From Comamonas thiooxydans (GTDB taxonomy: Bacteria > Pseudomonadota > Gammaproteobacteria > Burkholderiales > Burkholderiaceae_C), in the NCBI RefSeq assembly GCF_000964545.1, contig NZ_BBVD01000007.1, positions 1 to 64,000 on the forward strand: a DNA stretch of 64,000 bases, written 5' to 3'. Positions within the stretch are counted from its first letter, which is position 1. Each line of letters opens with the position of its first letter. Below, piece after piece: positions 29,327 through 38,163 of this stretch. The notes beneath the pieces were generated by a model. It saw nothing but the letters and a program-made list of their open reading frames with translations. It was not told where the DNA came from and did not search any database. The position numbers and the translations under genes were made by a program.

Positions 29327-30545
29327 ATTCAACCGGTCGATGCAACACATGCGCTGAACATCTCAGCGGGTGTATGGAAGCCGAGCGTCTTGCGTGGCCT
29401 CTCATTCAATTGTCTCGCTATCGCGTTGAGTTGATGCTGTGACAGCCCTGACAGGTTCATGCCCTTGGGCATGTACTGCCTGAGCAACCCATTCGTGTTC
29501 TCGTTACTTCCCCGCTGCCATGGGCTTTGCGGATCGCAGAAGTAGACCTGAATATCCGTGGCCAAGGTGAATTGCTTGTGGGCATGCATCTCGGTGCCCC
29601 GGTCCCAGGTCAGAGATTGGTAGAGCTCCTGTGGCAGCTTGCGGGCATGCTTGATGAGCGCGTTGACGACCGTCTGCGTGTCTTTGCCATCGAGCTTCAC
29701 CAACATCACGTAGCGCGTTTGACGCTCGACCAACGTCGCGATCTGGCTGTTGCCACTGCCAAAGACCAGATCACCTTCCCAATGCCCAGGCACAGCTCGG
29801 TCTTCAACGCACGCCGGACGTTCACGGATCGTGACTGCATCGGCGATCTGGCCATGGATTGCCGTCTTCTGCGTGTAGTGCCGTGAGCGACGAATTCCGC
29901 GAGTACGTCTGAGGTGTTCCAACAGTTCCTTCTTCAAGGCGCCACGCGCTTGAATGAACAGACTGCGGTAGATAGTCTCGTGTGACACGCGGTGCCCCTC
30001 GTCGCAAGGATAAGTCTGCTTGAGCCAACCAGCAATCTGCTCTGGCGACCACAGCACCCGTAACTTGCGGGCCACGACTCGGGCCAATGCGCGGTTCGCA
30101 ACGAGTTTGCAGCGCTTGGGGCGCCGCGCTCGATCCCAGGCTGCTTCATCTGCCTGGTTGGCACGGTAGCTGTTGCAGCCTCCATTGCGCTTGATCTCTC
30201 GACTGATCGTCGATGGTGCTCGTCCGAGTCGAGTGGCAATGGCGCGAATCGATGCGCCCGTCACCATTGACCGCGAAATCTCTTCTCGTTCGGCCTGCGT
30301 CAATGCGGTTGCGGCCCGTGATCGTTGGACTGGACGGATTCCACCTGTCTCGGCCAGGATTCGATGGATCGAAGAGTGGGCGCGATCAAAGAGCTTGCCG
30401 ATCTCTTGCAACGTCCAGCCTTGCTTCCAGCGCTCCCACATCAGCGTCTTCTGGCTATCCGAATAGTAGATTCTGGGTCGCTGCTTCATTTGCAACACTC
30501 CTGCCGCCTATGCGGTGGTTAGTGTGTTGCAACGACCGGTTGAAT
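29327..30545 (-). mobile_element. IS30-family insertion sequence
   Basis: About 1.2 kb bounded by 23-base inverted repeats, ATTCAACCGGTCG at the left (29327-29349) and its complement at the right (30523-30545), with one mismatch. It carries one transposase gene whose stop lies inside the left repeat. Flanks (TGA on the left, CCG on the right) do not give a two- or three-base target duplication. The element looks intact. Confidence 0.93.
29329..30489 (-). CDS. IS30-family transposase
   Basis: 386 residues, full length. The N-terminal helix-turn-helix region reads WKQGWTLQEIGKLFDRAHSSI, a second one is RAIATRLGRAPSTISREIKRN, typical of IS30. The DDE catalytic core follows: Asp in GHWEGDLVFG, Asp in LTWDRGTEM, Glu in GSNENTNGLLRQY. 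ATG at 30489 is used; the frame also runs to a TTG three codons upstream. No internal stop, so the element may be active. Confidence 0.95.
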   Translation of the reverse strand: MKQRPRIYYSDSQKTLMWERWKQGWTLQEIGKLFDRAHSSIHRILAETGGIRPVQRSRAATALTQAEREEISRSMVTGASIRAIATRLGRAPSTISREIKRNGGCNSYRANQADEAAWDRARRPKRCKLVANRALARVVARKLRVLWSPEQIAGWLKQTYPCDEGHRVSHETIYRSLFIQARGALKKELLEHLRRTRGIRRSRHYTQKTAIHGQIADAVTIRERPACVEDRAVPGHWEGDLVFGSGNSQIATLVERQTRYVMLVKLDGKDTQTVVNALIKHARKLPQELYQSLTWDRGTEMHAHKQFTLATDIQVYFCDPQSPWQRGSNENTNGLLRQYMPKGMNLSGLSQHQLNAIARQLNERPRKTLGFHTPAEMFSACVASTG

Positions 30546-30546
30546 C

Positions 30547-30669
30547 CGCCATGCAACGCTGTCCTTCGACAGCGCTGCCCGCAGCCCGAACCGCGTGCCG
30601 CAGGCGCTGACACACGGGGGGATGCGGGTACAGGCGGACTGCCTGAATTTGGACGAGATCGGCCTCTAG
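30547..30669 (+). pseudogene. Orphan 3' end of a coding sequence, cut by the IS element
   Basis: Forty codons in frame, ending in TAG, start immediately at the right inverted repeat. Third-codon positions are about 85 percent G or C, as in the neighbouring real genes, and the product (with RSPNRVPQALTHGG and a terminal NLDEIGL) looks protein-like. There is no start codon or ribosome binding site, so this is probably the end of a gene whose 5' part was lost. The parent protein is not recognised, and no matching 5' part is left of the IS. Confidence 0.5.
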
Positions 30670-31221
30670 CGCTTATCCAGATTAAGCAAGCAGCAAAAAA
30701 ACTTAAAGAAGCCATTCCGTTTCCAGTTTTCGCCCCTTGTGCCCACGCCTGCGGCGGCCTCTTGGGGCTGGCAGTTGCACCGCAGAGTGCGACTGCATCG
30801 TCTTCAAATATGCGGCCGTTTGTTCGAACGGAGCGGCATGCCGCGAAGTGAGTTGGGCCGCATAGCCGCAAGAGGTGGGCGGCGCAGGTTGCCCCCGTCG
30901 CGCAACGAAGAGGACGTGGGCAGTAGGGACAGGCTCTTTGCCTACTTTCTGGTGGTCCGGCATACCGGCAGCAGAAAGCAGGTCGGCAGGCGGGCCGAGA
31001 CCCGCCCTCTGCAAGCAAAGCAGGCATGTCGTTGGCTTTGTAAAACATGCCCTCATGTAAACCAACAATCAAACAAGGCATCTCATCAAAACAAAACATC
31101 AAGCACTGACAGCTATCTTTTTCAAAAGCCACCGTTGATTACATAAATCCAAGGTAAAGCGCACACCAAACCCACACAAATCTGCGCACAATCCGGCGCA
31201 AACCCCATATCTTTGCGCTCC
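30670..31221. other. Intergenic, degenerate region
   Basis: About 550 bases without a supportable gene. Immediately after the orphan stop is AGCGCTTATCC and TTAAGCAAGCAGC, a diverged copy of the second dispersed repeat. The following open frames on both strands are Cys/Arg/Pro-rich and read like fortuitous translations; similar stretches are, in my memory, common as repeats in Comamonadaceae, but I cannot check. The stretch 31040-31200 is AT-richer and should contain the promoter of the next gene. Confidence 0.4.
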
Positions 31222-32034
31222 ATGTTCTCCAAGCTGCTCAAGCCCCTGCTCTGGCTGCTGGCCTTGTGCCTGGCGGTCTATATCTGTATCTGCAGCTATA
31301 TGTTTGCGCAGCAGCGCCAGATGATTTTTCCGGGTGGCGGCACACAGGTGGCGGCCGAGAGCACCGATTTCTCGCTGCAGCGCGCCGATGTGCTGCTGCG
31401 GGGCTGGCAGCTGCACCCGGCCGACGGCAAGGCGCGCAATGCGGTGATCTACTTTGGCGGGAATGCCGAGAACATTGCCCACCGGCGCCAGCAGCTGTCG
31501 CGCAGCCTGCCGCACAGCGATATCTATATGCTGGCCTACCGCGGCTACGGCGCCAGCGAGGGCGAGCCCACGCAAGAGCTGATGGAGCTGGATGCCGCGG
31601 CCTTGTTCGATGAGGTCAGGCGTCTGCACCCACAACTGCCCATCACCGTGATCGGCCGCAGCCTGGGCACGGGCGTGGCGGCTGCCGTGGCCGACCTGCG
31701 TCAGCCGGACCAGTTGGTGCTGATCACGCCCTTCGACAGCATTCTGAACACGGTGCGCGGCATGTATGGCTGGCTGCCTGTGGAACTGCTGCTGCGCGAC
31801 CCGTTCGACTCTGCCGCGCATCTACGCAATTACCATGGGCCGATTCTGGTGCTGCGCGCCGGACGCGATCAGGTGGTGCAGCACGAGCGCACTGACGCCC
31901 TGCTGCACGGCCTCAGGGACAAGGCGGTGCAGGTGCAGGAATTCGCCCAGGCGAATCACTCGACCATCTTCCGCGCCAACGGCTTCTGGAGCGCCATAGA
32001 GCAGTTTGTGGACGGGCATCACAAAGCGGCCTGA
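31222..32034 (+). CDS. Membrane-anchored alpha/beta hydrolase (Bem46/ABHD13-like)
   Basis: 270 residues. One N-terminal hydrophobic anchor (LLKPLLWLLALCLAVYICICSYMF) and a hydrolase domain with YFGGNAENIAHR, the elbow GRSLGTG (nucleophile Ser), Asp in RAGRDQVV and His in ANHSTIF. Probably faces the periplasm. Function of the family in bacteria is unknown. The ATG at 31222 is preferred; a TTG three codons upstream is also open. No ribosome binding site visible. Confidence 0.85.
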   Translation: MFSKLLKPLLWLLALCLAVYICICSYMFAQQRQMIFPGGGTQVAAESTDFSLQRADVLLRGWQLHPADGKARNAVIYFGGNAENIAHRRQQLSRSLPHSDIYMLAYRGYGASEGEPTQELMELDAAALFDEVRRLHPQLPITVIGRSLGTGVAAAVADLRQPDQLVLITPFDSILNTVRGMYGWLPVELLLRDPFDSAAHLRNYHGPILVLRAGRDQVVQHERTDALLHGLRDKAVQVQEFAQANHSTIFRANGFWSAIEQFVDGHHKAA

Positions 32035-32077
32035 AAGGCCTCTGACGCTCCCAGCAGGAGCTGTCCGGCGATGCGTT

Positions 32078-32416
32078 TCAAGTGCCCGTCAAATCCTTGA
32101 CGACCGTCGTCGCGCCGTTTTTCCTGACGGACTCGATGCCCGCATCGCGCGAGGCTGCCGAGGCATAGAGCTGGCTTGTGCCGATAACCTGATGGTTGGC
32201 CGCCTTGAGGTTGAAATGCTCCTTGCCGTTGCTGGCTGTCTTTTTCTCATAGCGCTCGGCCAGCGGGCTGTTGGTCTGCACCGAGGCAATGCCGCTCTCG
32301 GCCGCCGCCCGTGCCTTGTACAGCTCGCTGGTGAGGATGATCTCGCCATTGCCGGCCTTCAGCACAAACCGGAACTGCCCATCGCTGCTCTTGCTCAACT
32401 CGAAATGACCTGCCAT
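32078..32416 (-). CDS. YegP family protein (tandem DUF1508)
   Basis: 112 residues made of two similar halves: GHFELSKSSDGQFRFVLKAGNGEII and EKKTASNGKEHFNLKAANHQVI, each followed by a helix with the pattern ARAAAESGIASVQTN. This is the tandem DUF1508 fold of E. coli YegP, of unknown function. AAGGAG lies seven bases before the ATG. Monocistronic by layout, convergent with the hydrolase gene. Confidence 0.92.
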   Translation of the reverse strand: MAGHFELSKSSDGQFRFVLKAGNGEIILTSELYKARAAAESGIASVQTNSPLAERYEKKTASNGKEHFNLKAANHQVIGTSQLYASAASRDAGIESVRKNGATTVVKDLTGT

Positions 32417-32538
32417 TGGTTTCTCCTTCAGTTGCAAAAAGCGGCCTGCGCCGCGGGGGTAGCCCGCACACTATAAAACCATCACCGCTGAAACCGGGCA
32501 TCTCACGGCCGGCTCCGGCGGTGATGAATCCAGCCTTG

Positions 32539-33363
32539 TCAGCTTTTCATGGTGCTTTCATAAGGCGGCTGATCCAGCCCCATGCCTTCGGCCAGATTCT
32601 CGGCATAGCCCAGCATCAGCGTACGCCGAGATAGCAGCACAGACGCCAGCTGTACCCAGCCCGCATGTTCCCGCACCTCGCCCTGCCCCTGGCCGTAGAG
32701 CATGCGCAAATCCTCTATCAGCCGATCGACCAGCACCGCATCGGGCAGGCTGCTGCGCACAAACCCCATCCATGCGGCGCCCATGCCGAAGAAGCGATAG
32801 CCATATTGCACCGCAAGATGGCGGATGACAGCGTGGTTCTGAAAACTGTCCCAGTCCGCGCTGAAATAGCCGTTTGGCTGGCCCGCAATCATGAGCTCGT
32901 CGCTGGGCACGGGCAGACGCTGGACATAGACCACCTCGTCGAGCAGCACCTCGGGACTGCCGTTGGCCTGCAGCAGGGCATCTACATCCTCGGCCGCCAG
33001 CAGCAGCGTGCCGCAGACCTGCACCCAGTCCTGCACCAGCTCGGGCCGCTGCAGCTGCGCCACCCGGTGCTGCAGCGAAGCCAGCGTCAGGGCCTGCTCC
33101 TGCGCCGGGTCGTCCCAGTCCATGTCCTCGGGGTCATCCAGATACAGGCGCTCATCCTGGCTCGCATGGCCGCTGGTGTAGCTGCACTGGCTCACATCGT
33201 CCAGCGTGCAGAGGTAGCGATGTGCAGGGTCGGCGGCACGCAGCGCGTCCAGCCGCTCCAGCACCTCGTCCAGCGTCTTGAACTCCTGCAGCCACTCATG
33301 GGCGAAGCCGAAGTTGCCCCGGCGATATTCGGCCTGTTCCCCGTCGAATCTTCCTGTCTTCAT
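32539..33363 (-). CDS. Protein of unknown function coupled to the OPT transporter
   Basis: 274 residues, acidic, soluble, without signal peptide or membrane helix. I do not recognise a domain. Its ATG overlaps the stop of the OPT transporter gene by four bases (ATGA), so the two are translationally coupled and it may act with that transporter. Recognisable composition: SQDERLYLDDPEDMDWDDPAQ is very acidic, and the C-terminal half is rich in Trp, Leu and Gly. The open frame upstream of 33363 lies wholly inside the transporter gene and is spurious. Confidence 0.8.
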   Translation of the reverse strand: MKTGRFDGEQAEYRRGNFGFAHEWLQEFKTLDEVLERLDALRAADPAHRYLCTLDDVSQCSYTSGHASQDERLYLDDPEDMDWDDPAQEQALTLASLQHRVAQLQRPELVQDWVQVCGTLLLAAEDVDALLQANGSPEVLLDEVVYVQRLPVPSDELMIAGQPNGYFSADWDSFQNHAVIRHLAVQYGYRFFGMGAAWMGFVRSSLPDAVLVDRLIEDLRMLYGQGQGEVREHAGWVQLASVLLSRRTLMLGYAENLAEGMGLDQPPYESTMKS

Positions 33364-35360
33364 TTGCGCAGCACCCGGCGATAAAAGAACACACACAGGC
33401 CCACGAAATAGGCCAGGCCCAGCCACATGGCGGGCGCAAAGCCTTCGCCGACCAGGGCCAGCGGCGCATCCTTGCCGCTGAAGCCTATGAGTGCCGCAAT
33501 CAACAGGCCCATCAGGCTCTCGCCCACGATGAGGCCGGAGGCCAGCAGCAGGCCGCGCTCCTCGGCCGCCGCCGTCCAGTCCTTGCCGCCGCGCTGCGCA
33601 TAGGCCTTGATGGCTCTGGCAATGCACCAGCCCAGCACCGCGCCTATGGTCAGCGTCAGGCCTATGGTGGGCGGCAGATAGATGCCCAGGCCCACGGCCA
33701 GCGGCGGCAGCGCACCCTTGCCGCTCTTGCGCAGGGTCAGATCGATCAGGATGACGACAATGCCCACGGCCACGCCCAGACCCAGCATGCTCCAGTCCAG
33801 CGAGCCCTTGAAGATGCCGCTGGCAATCTGCATCATCAGCGTGGCCTGCGGCGCGGCCAGGGCCTGATTCGGATCCATGCCGGCACGCGGCATGCTGCCG
33901 GCAAAACCGTAGGCGTTGTAGAGCAGATCCAGCACGGGCGGTATGACCAGCGCGCCCACCAGACAGCCGATGATGAGCACGATCTGCTGACGCCAGGGCG
34001 TGGCCCCCACCAGATAGCCGGTCTTGAGATCCTGCAGGTTGTCGTTGGAGATCGCAGCCATGGCCAGAACGGCCGAAACCATGAACAGCACCAGCGCAAT
34101 GCCCATCTGCCCCGCCACGGCGCTGGCATAGGCCGGCACCAGGGCATGCAGCGCCAGCAGGGCCACGCCCATGAGCAAGGTGGCGATGATGCCGATGCCC
34201 GAGATGGGACTGGCCGACGAGCCCACCAGACCGGCCATATAGCCGCAGGCCGCCGCCACCAGAAAGCCGAACAGGGCCGCGAACAACACGCACAGGGCCG
34301 CCAGGCCGTAGCGTGCGCCAGCGGCCAGATCGGGCATATGCCCGACGATGAAGTCATTGACCACCAGGAACAGAACGCCCAGGGCGGCGGCTCCTATCAT
34401 TAACATCCAGCTGCGCGGCATGTCCTTGTCGGTTTCATCGCCACCGGCACCCTCGGCGACGCTGCGTGCAGGCTGGTTGCGAATCGCCTGGACAATGGGC
34501 TTGGCCAGCGTGGCCACGGTCCACAGCGCCGAGATGCCGATGACGCCCGCACCCAGAAAGCGGGCCTTGCTGCCCCAGAGCTGGGTGGACAGCTCGGAGA
34601 GCGCCTGGCCGGCCGCAGGAGAAGCCTGGGCCGTCAGCCAGGGTACGACCACGCCCCAGCACAGCGCCAGCCCCACAAGCACTGCAATGCCTGCGGCCGC
34701 GCCCATCAGATAACCTGCGGCCAGCAGGGCGGGCGAAAAGCCCGCCGCCACGCGAAAGGCCACGCCGCCTGCGGGAATCCAGAAATTGAAGGCATCGCCG
34801 AGCAGGCGCAGACCGCCACTGAGAAAGCCGAACAGCGCTGCCAGCCCCGTGCCCCAGCCCAGCTCGCGCAAGCCCGAACTGCGTGGCTTGCCCTGGTTCT
34901 CCGGATCGTGGAGATGGCGCTGCTCATCGCCTACGCGCAACACCTCGGCAGCAGCCACGCCCTCGGGATAGGGCAGCTCGGACTGCACCACCAGCACGCG
35001 GCGCAGGGGCACGGTGTAGAGCACGCCCAGTGTGCCGCCGGCCGCGCAGATCAATGCCGTCTGCCAGAACGGAAAACCCGTCCACAGCCCCAGCATGAGC
35101 AACGCCGGCAGCACAAAGATGACCGAAGACAAGGTGCCGGCCGCCGAGGCCTGGGTCTGCACCAGATTGTTTTCAAGGATGTTGGAATCCTTGAAGCGAT
35201 AGAGCAGCGCCATGGAGATCACGGCAGCGGGAATCGCCGAGGCAAAGGTCAACCCGACCTTGAGCCCCAGATAGACGTTGGCGGCGGTGAACGCCAGGGT
35301 GATGAGCGCGCCAAGCAGCACGCCACGAAAGGTGAACTCTCTCTTGATTGGTGTATTCAT
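33360..35360 (-). CDS. OPT family oligopeptide/metal-chelate transporter
   Basis: 666-residue inner-membrane protein with about 14-16 helices. The OPT signatures are at the amino terminus (GALITLAFTAANVYLGLKVG), in ENNLVQTQASAAGTLSSVIF and in LPYPEGVAAAEVLR. OPT proteins are proton-coupled importers of small peptides or siderophore-like chelates; bacterial members are mostly uncharacterised. First gene of a two-gene operon with the unknown protein at 32539. Confidence 0.93.
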   Translation of the reverse strand: MNTPIKREFTFRGVLLGALITLAFTAANVYLGLKVGLTFASAIPAAVISMALLYRFKDSNILENNLVQTQASAAGTLSSVIFVLPALLMLGLWTGFPFWQTALICAAGGTLGVLYTVPLRRVLVVQSELPYPEGVAAAEVLRVGDEQRHLHDPENQGKPRSSGLRELGWGTGLAALFGFLSGGLRLLGDAFNFWIPAGGVAFRVAAGFSPALLAAGYLMGAAAGIAVLVGLALCWGVVVPWLTAQASPAAGQALSELSTQLWGSKARFLGAGVIGISALWTVATLAKPIVQAIRNQPARSVAEGAGGDETDKDMPRSWMLMIGAAALGVLFLVVNDFIVGHMPDLAAGARYGLAALCVLFAALFGFLVAAACGYMAGLVGSSASPISGIGIIATLLMGVALLALHALVPAYASAVAGQMGIALVLFMVSAVLAMAAISNDNLQDLKTGYLVGATPWRQQIVLIIGCLVGALVIPPVLDLLYNAYGFAGSMPRAGMDPNQALAAPQATLMMQIASGIFKGSLDWSMLGLGVAVGIVVILIDLTLRKSGKGALPPLAVGLGIYLPPTIGLTLTIGAVLGWCIARAIKAYAQRGGKDWTAAAEERGLLLASGLIVGESLMGLLIAALIGFSGKDAPLALVGEGFAPAMWLGLAYFVGLCVFFYRRVLRK

Positions 35361-35473
35361 TGTGCAAGCGGGAGGGTCTGTAACGGCACAAGCCTAGCAT
35401 CAGCGGCGCGCAACACCATGTCCGTCGCGCGCCCTTCGGGCCAGCTCCTGGCATCGCCAATGGCCGCTCCATG

Positions 35474-35499
35474 AAAAAAGGAGACCAAGGTCTCCTTTT
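35474..35499 (-). terminator. Intrinsic terminator of serA
   Basis: Seven-bp stem GGAGACC/GGTCTCC flanked by A6 on one side and T4 on the other; on the minus strand the stem is followed by six T. 20 bases after the serA stop. Confidence 0.9.
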
Positions 35500-35518
35500 C
35501 CGTTCAGCGGCCAAGGCT

Positions 35519-36748
35519 TCAGAACAGCACGCGGCAGCGGATGGTGCCCGCAATCTGCGCGAGCTTTTCCAGCGCCAGCGCCGAGGACTTGGCATCGATA
35601 TCGATCACCACATAGCCCACTTTTTCATCGGTACGCAGGTACTGACCTGCGATATTGATGCCGTTGTCGGCAAACACCTGGTTGATGGCAGAGAGAATGC
35701 CGGGACGGTTCTCGTGCACATGCAGGATGCGATTGTTGCCGGGGTGCTCGGGCAGCGCCACTTCGGGGAAGTTGACGGCCGATGTGGTCGTGCCGTTGTC
35801 GCTGTACTTGACCAGCTTTTCCGCCACTTCCAGACCGATATTGGCCTGCGCCTCCATGGTGGAGCCGCCGATATGCGGCGTGAGGATGACATTGTCCATG
35901 CCACGCAGCGGCGACAGAAATTCGTCCTTGTTGCTCTTGGGCTCCTTGGGGAAGACGTCGATGGCCGCGCCCAGCAGCTTGCCGCTTTGCAGCGATTCCG
36001 CCAGCGCCTCGATATCGACCACCGTGCCGCGCGATGCATTGATGAGAATGCTGCCGGGCTTCATGGCGGCAATCTGCGCCGCTCCCATCATGCCGTTGGT
36101 GGAGGCCAGCTCGGGCACATGCAGGGTGACGATGTCGGACTGGGCCAGCAGCTCGTTGAGACCGCTGCTCTGCTGGGCATTGCCCAGCGGCAGCTTGGTC
36201 ACCACGTCGTGGAAGATGACCTTCATGCCCAGGCCTTCGGCCAGCACCGACAGCTGGGTGCCGATGGAGCCATAGCCGACGATGCCCAGCGTCTTGCCGC
36301 GGATCTCGAAGGAATTCTCCGCGCTCTTCTTCCAGCCGCCGCGGTGGGAGACGGCATTCTTTTCGGGGATGCCGCGCAGCAGCAAAATGGCTTCGCCCAG
36401 CACCAGCTCCGCCACCGAACGGGTGTTGGAGTAAGGCGCATTGAAGACCACCACACCGCGCTCGCGCGCTGCGTTGAGATCCACCTGGTTGGTGCCGATG
36501 CAAAAGCAGCCCACGGCCACCAGTTTCTGCGCAGCCGCGAACACATCGGCCGTGAGCTGGGTGCGCGAGCGGATGCCGACAAAGTGCACATCGGCAATCT
36601 TGCGCTTGAGCTCCTCGCCGTCCAGCGCGCCGGTCAGTGCCTCCACATTGGTGTAGCCCGCGTCATGCAGCACCTTGAGCGCGGAGGGATGTATGCCCTC
36701 GAGCAGCAAAAACTTGATCTTCGATTTATCCAGCGACGTCTTACCCAT
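35519..36748 (-). CDS. serA: D-3-phosphoglycerate dehydrogenase
   Basis: First enzyme of serine synthesis: oxidises 3-phosphoglycerate with NAD+. 409 residues, very close to the E. coli type over the whole length, including the C-terminal ACT domain (residues about 335-409, HVHENRPGILSAINQVFA) that binds serine for feedback inhibition. Rossmann motif GIVGYGSIG is at 155-163; the catalytic Arg (INASRGTVVD) and His (LTPHIGGST) are present. The start at 36748 matches the E. coli amino terminus and has GAGG upstream; the frame is open a further 39 codons. Confidence 0.97.
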   Translation of the reverse strand: MGKTSLDKSKIKFLLLEGIHPSALKVLHDAGYTNVEALTGALDGEELKRKIADVHFVGIRSRTQLTADVFAAAQKLVAVGCFCIGTNQVDLNAARERGVVVFNAPYSNTRSVAELVLGEAILLLRGIPEKNAVSHRGGWKKSAENSFEIRGKTLGIVGYGSIGTQLSVLAEGLGMKVIFHDVVTKLPLGNAQQSSGLNELLAQSDIVTLHVPELASTNGMMGAAQIAAMKPGSILINASRGTVVDIEALAESLQSGKLLGAAIDVFPKEPKSNKDEFLSPLRGMDNVILTPHIGGSTMEAQANIGLEVAEKLVKYSDNGTTTSAVNFPEVALPEHPGNNRILHVHENRPGILSAINQVFADNGINIAGQYLRTDEKVGYVVIDIDAKSSALALEKLAQIAGTIRCRVLF

Positions 36749-36919
36749 GATCCAGCCTCGATCCATCAAAACTCCATTACAGCGGTTTCGTAATTCCGTT
36801 ACAGGATCTGGGTGCATCGCCCCTTCATGAAGTGAATAGGAGCAGCACCGGCGTCCCCTGCCCAAAAACGAGCGCTGGGCGGGACGGAAGCGTGCATTTG
36901 TCGACTCAGCTGTAACAAA

Positions 36920-36948
36920 TTACGACTTTCCGATTCGCTTCCTACAAT
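36920..36948 (+). promoter_or_regulatory. Candidate sigma-70 promoter
   Basis: TTACGA (36920-36925), 17-base spacer, TACAAT (36943-36948; five of six). Predicted start near 36955, about 70 bases before the membrane protein gene at 37025 and divergent from serA. Confidence 0.6.
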
Positions 36949-37024
36949 CGCGATCATTCACGCGCTTCCAATTTCATAGTTGAAAGTGCAGACCACTCAA
37001 GCTTTTTACAAGGATTTGCTGCCT

Positions 37025-38062
37025 ATGCTGACCCTCTTGCGCCGCGCAGAAGATTTGCTGATTCAAGTTCTGCGTCTTGTCTTGCTCGCCTTTTCCATCT
37101 TTGTGCTGTTTGGCATGGGCCACTGGATCTGGGACCACTACAAGCCCAAGAAGCCCGATACCGCCACTGCCGGCGCAACGGCGCTGAACTGGAAGGATGC
37201 GCCCTACGACCTCAAGTACATGGAAGAAGAGACCGGTCGCGACCTGAGCGTACTCGGCAACGCCGTGCCCATGGAAAAGCGTCTGGCCGACCCCGCCCTG
37301 CGTCCGGATTTCCGCAAGGCCGACGGCCTGCTGCGTGGCTTCATCTACCGGGACACGGCTGCGCGCAAACGCGTAGAAACGGAAAACAGCAGCCAGGGAC
37401 TGGATCCCATCCACCCCCTGCTCAAGGGCGATGCCCTGCCCTCGGCCGACGATGTCAACCGCCAGATCAAGATGCGCGAGGCACGTGAAAACTCCTGCTG
37501 CGACAAGGAGGCTGCCGACGCGGCCGCTGCCGAAGTGGATGCCGCCTGGACGGCTCGCCGCATCTCGCTGACCCGCGAGGACCGCATGGCCCGTGCCGCC
37601 GCAGATGCTGCAGCCGATGCAGCGATTGCGGCAGCCGCCGAGGCTTCGGGCGAAGACGCCATGCTGATGGATCCGGTGAACCTGGCCTCCGAAATCAACG
37701 ACCGTGCCCAGGCCGCCGAGATGGAGCATGGCGAGGGCTCGTACGCGGCCTACATCAAGGGGCTGCCCGTGGCGCTGGAGAAGGTGCTGGGCAACGAAAG
37801 CCTGACCAAGAAGCTGCAGCAGCAGTCCGCCCCGCAGATCGTCAACACCTTGCTGACCAACTACACACTGTCGTTCGACCGCACGGCCGCCAAGCTGCGC
37901 GGCGACAACCCCGATGAGGAAAAGTGGGAGTTTCTGGGCATGGACACGGCTTTTGCCACGCTGCTGATTTCCTGCCTGGTGATGGTGATGATGGCGCTGG
38001 TGATGTTCCGCATGGAGCGCCATTTGCGCGGTATCGGCGCGCAATCGGGTCAGAAGTCCTGA
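37025..38062 (+). CDS. Membrane protein of unknown function with Ala-rich centre
   Basis: 345 residues, no domain recognised. An N-terminal helix (about 17-37, LRLVLLAFSIFVLFGMGHWIW) and a C-terminal helix (about 307-330, LLISCLVMVMMALVMF) flank a large, probably periplasmic or cytoplasmic, hydrophilic part. The central stretch around 180-215 is very Ala-rich (RAAADAAADAAIAAAAEA), likely helical. Two Cys are adjacent in ENSCCDKE. ATG at 37025 with AAGGA ten bases upstream; the frame is open to a TTG at 36980. Confidence 0.8.
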   Translation: MLTLLRRAEDLLIQVLRLVLLAFSIFVLFGMGHWIWDHYKPKKPDTATAGATALNWKDAPYDLKYMEEETGRDLSVLGNAVPMEKRLADPALRPDFRKADGLLRGFIYRDTAARKRVETENSSQGLDPIHPLLKGDALPSADDVNRQIKMREARENSCCDKEAADAAAAEVDAAWTARRISLTREDRMARAAADAAADAAIAAAAEASGEDAMLMDPVNLASEINDRAQAAEMEHGEGSYAAYIKGLPVALEKVLGNESLTKKLQQQSAPQIVNTLLTNYTLSFDRTAAKLRGDNPDEEKWEFLGMDTAFATLLISCLVMVMMALVMFRMERHLRGIGAQSGQKS

Positions 38063-38106
38063 TTTTCCGGCTCCGGCACAAAGGCCGGAGCTTGCGCTAT
38101 GGTTTC

Positions 38107-38143
38107 GGGCCCGCCTCTGTACAGTAGGCGGGCCCTTTTCTTT
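38107..38143 (+). terminator. Intrinsic terminator
   Basis: Ten-bp stem GGGCCCGCCT/AGGCGGGCCC, nine-base loop, then TTTTCTTTT. 44 bases after the membrane protein stop. A second hairpin just upstream (GCTCCGGC/GCCGGAGC, 38070-38091) lacks a T tract. Confidence 0.9.
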
Positions 38144-38163
38144 TCAGTTCAGCGATATTCACC

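Noticed and set aside
30455..31146. Open frames on both strands right of the IS element as genes
   Set aside because: Cys/Arg/Pro-rich translations without domain, start site or codon bias; only the 40-codon tail at 30547 has coding character.
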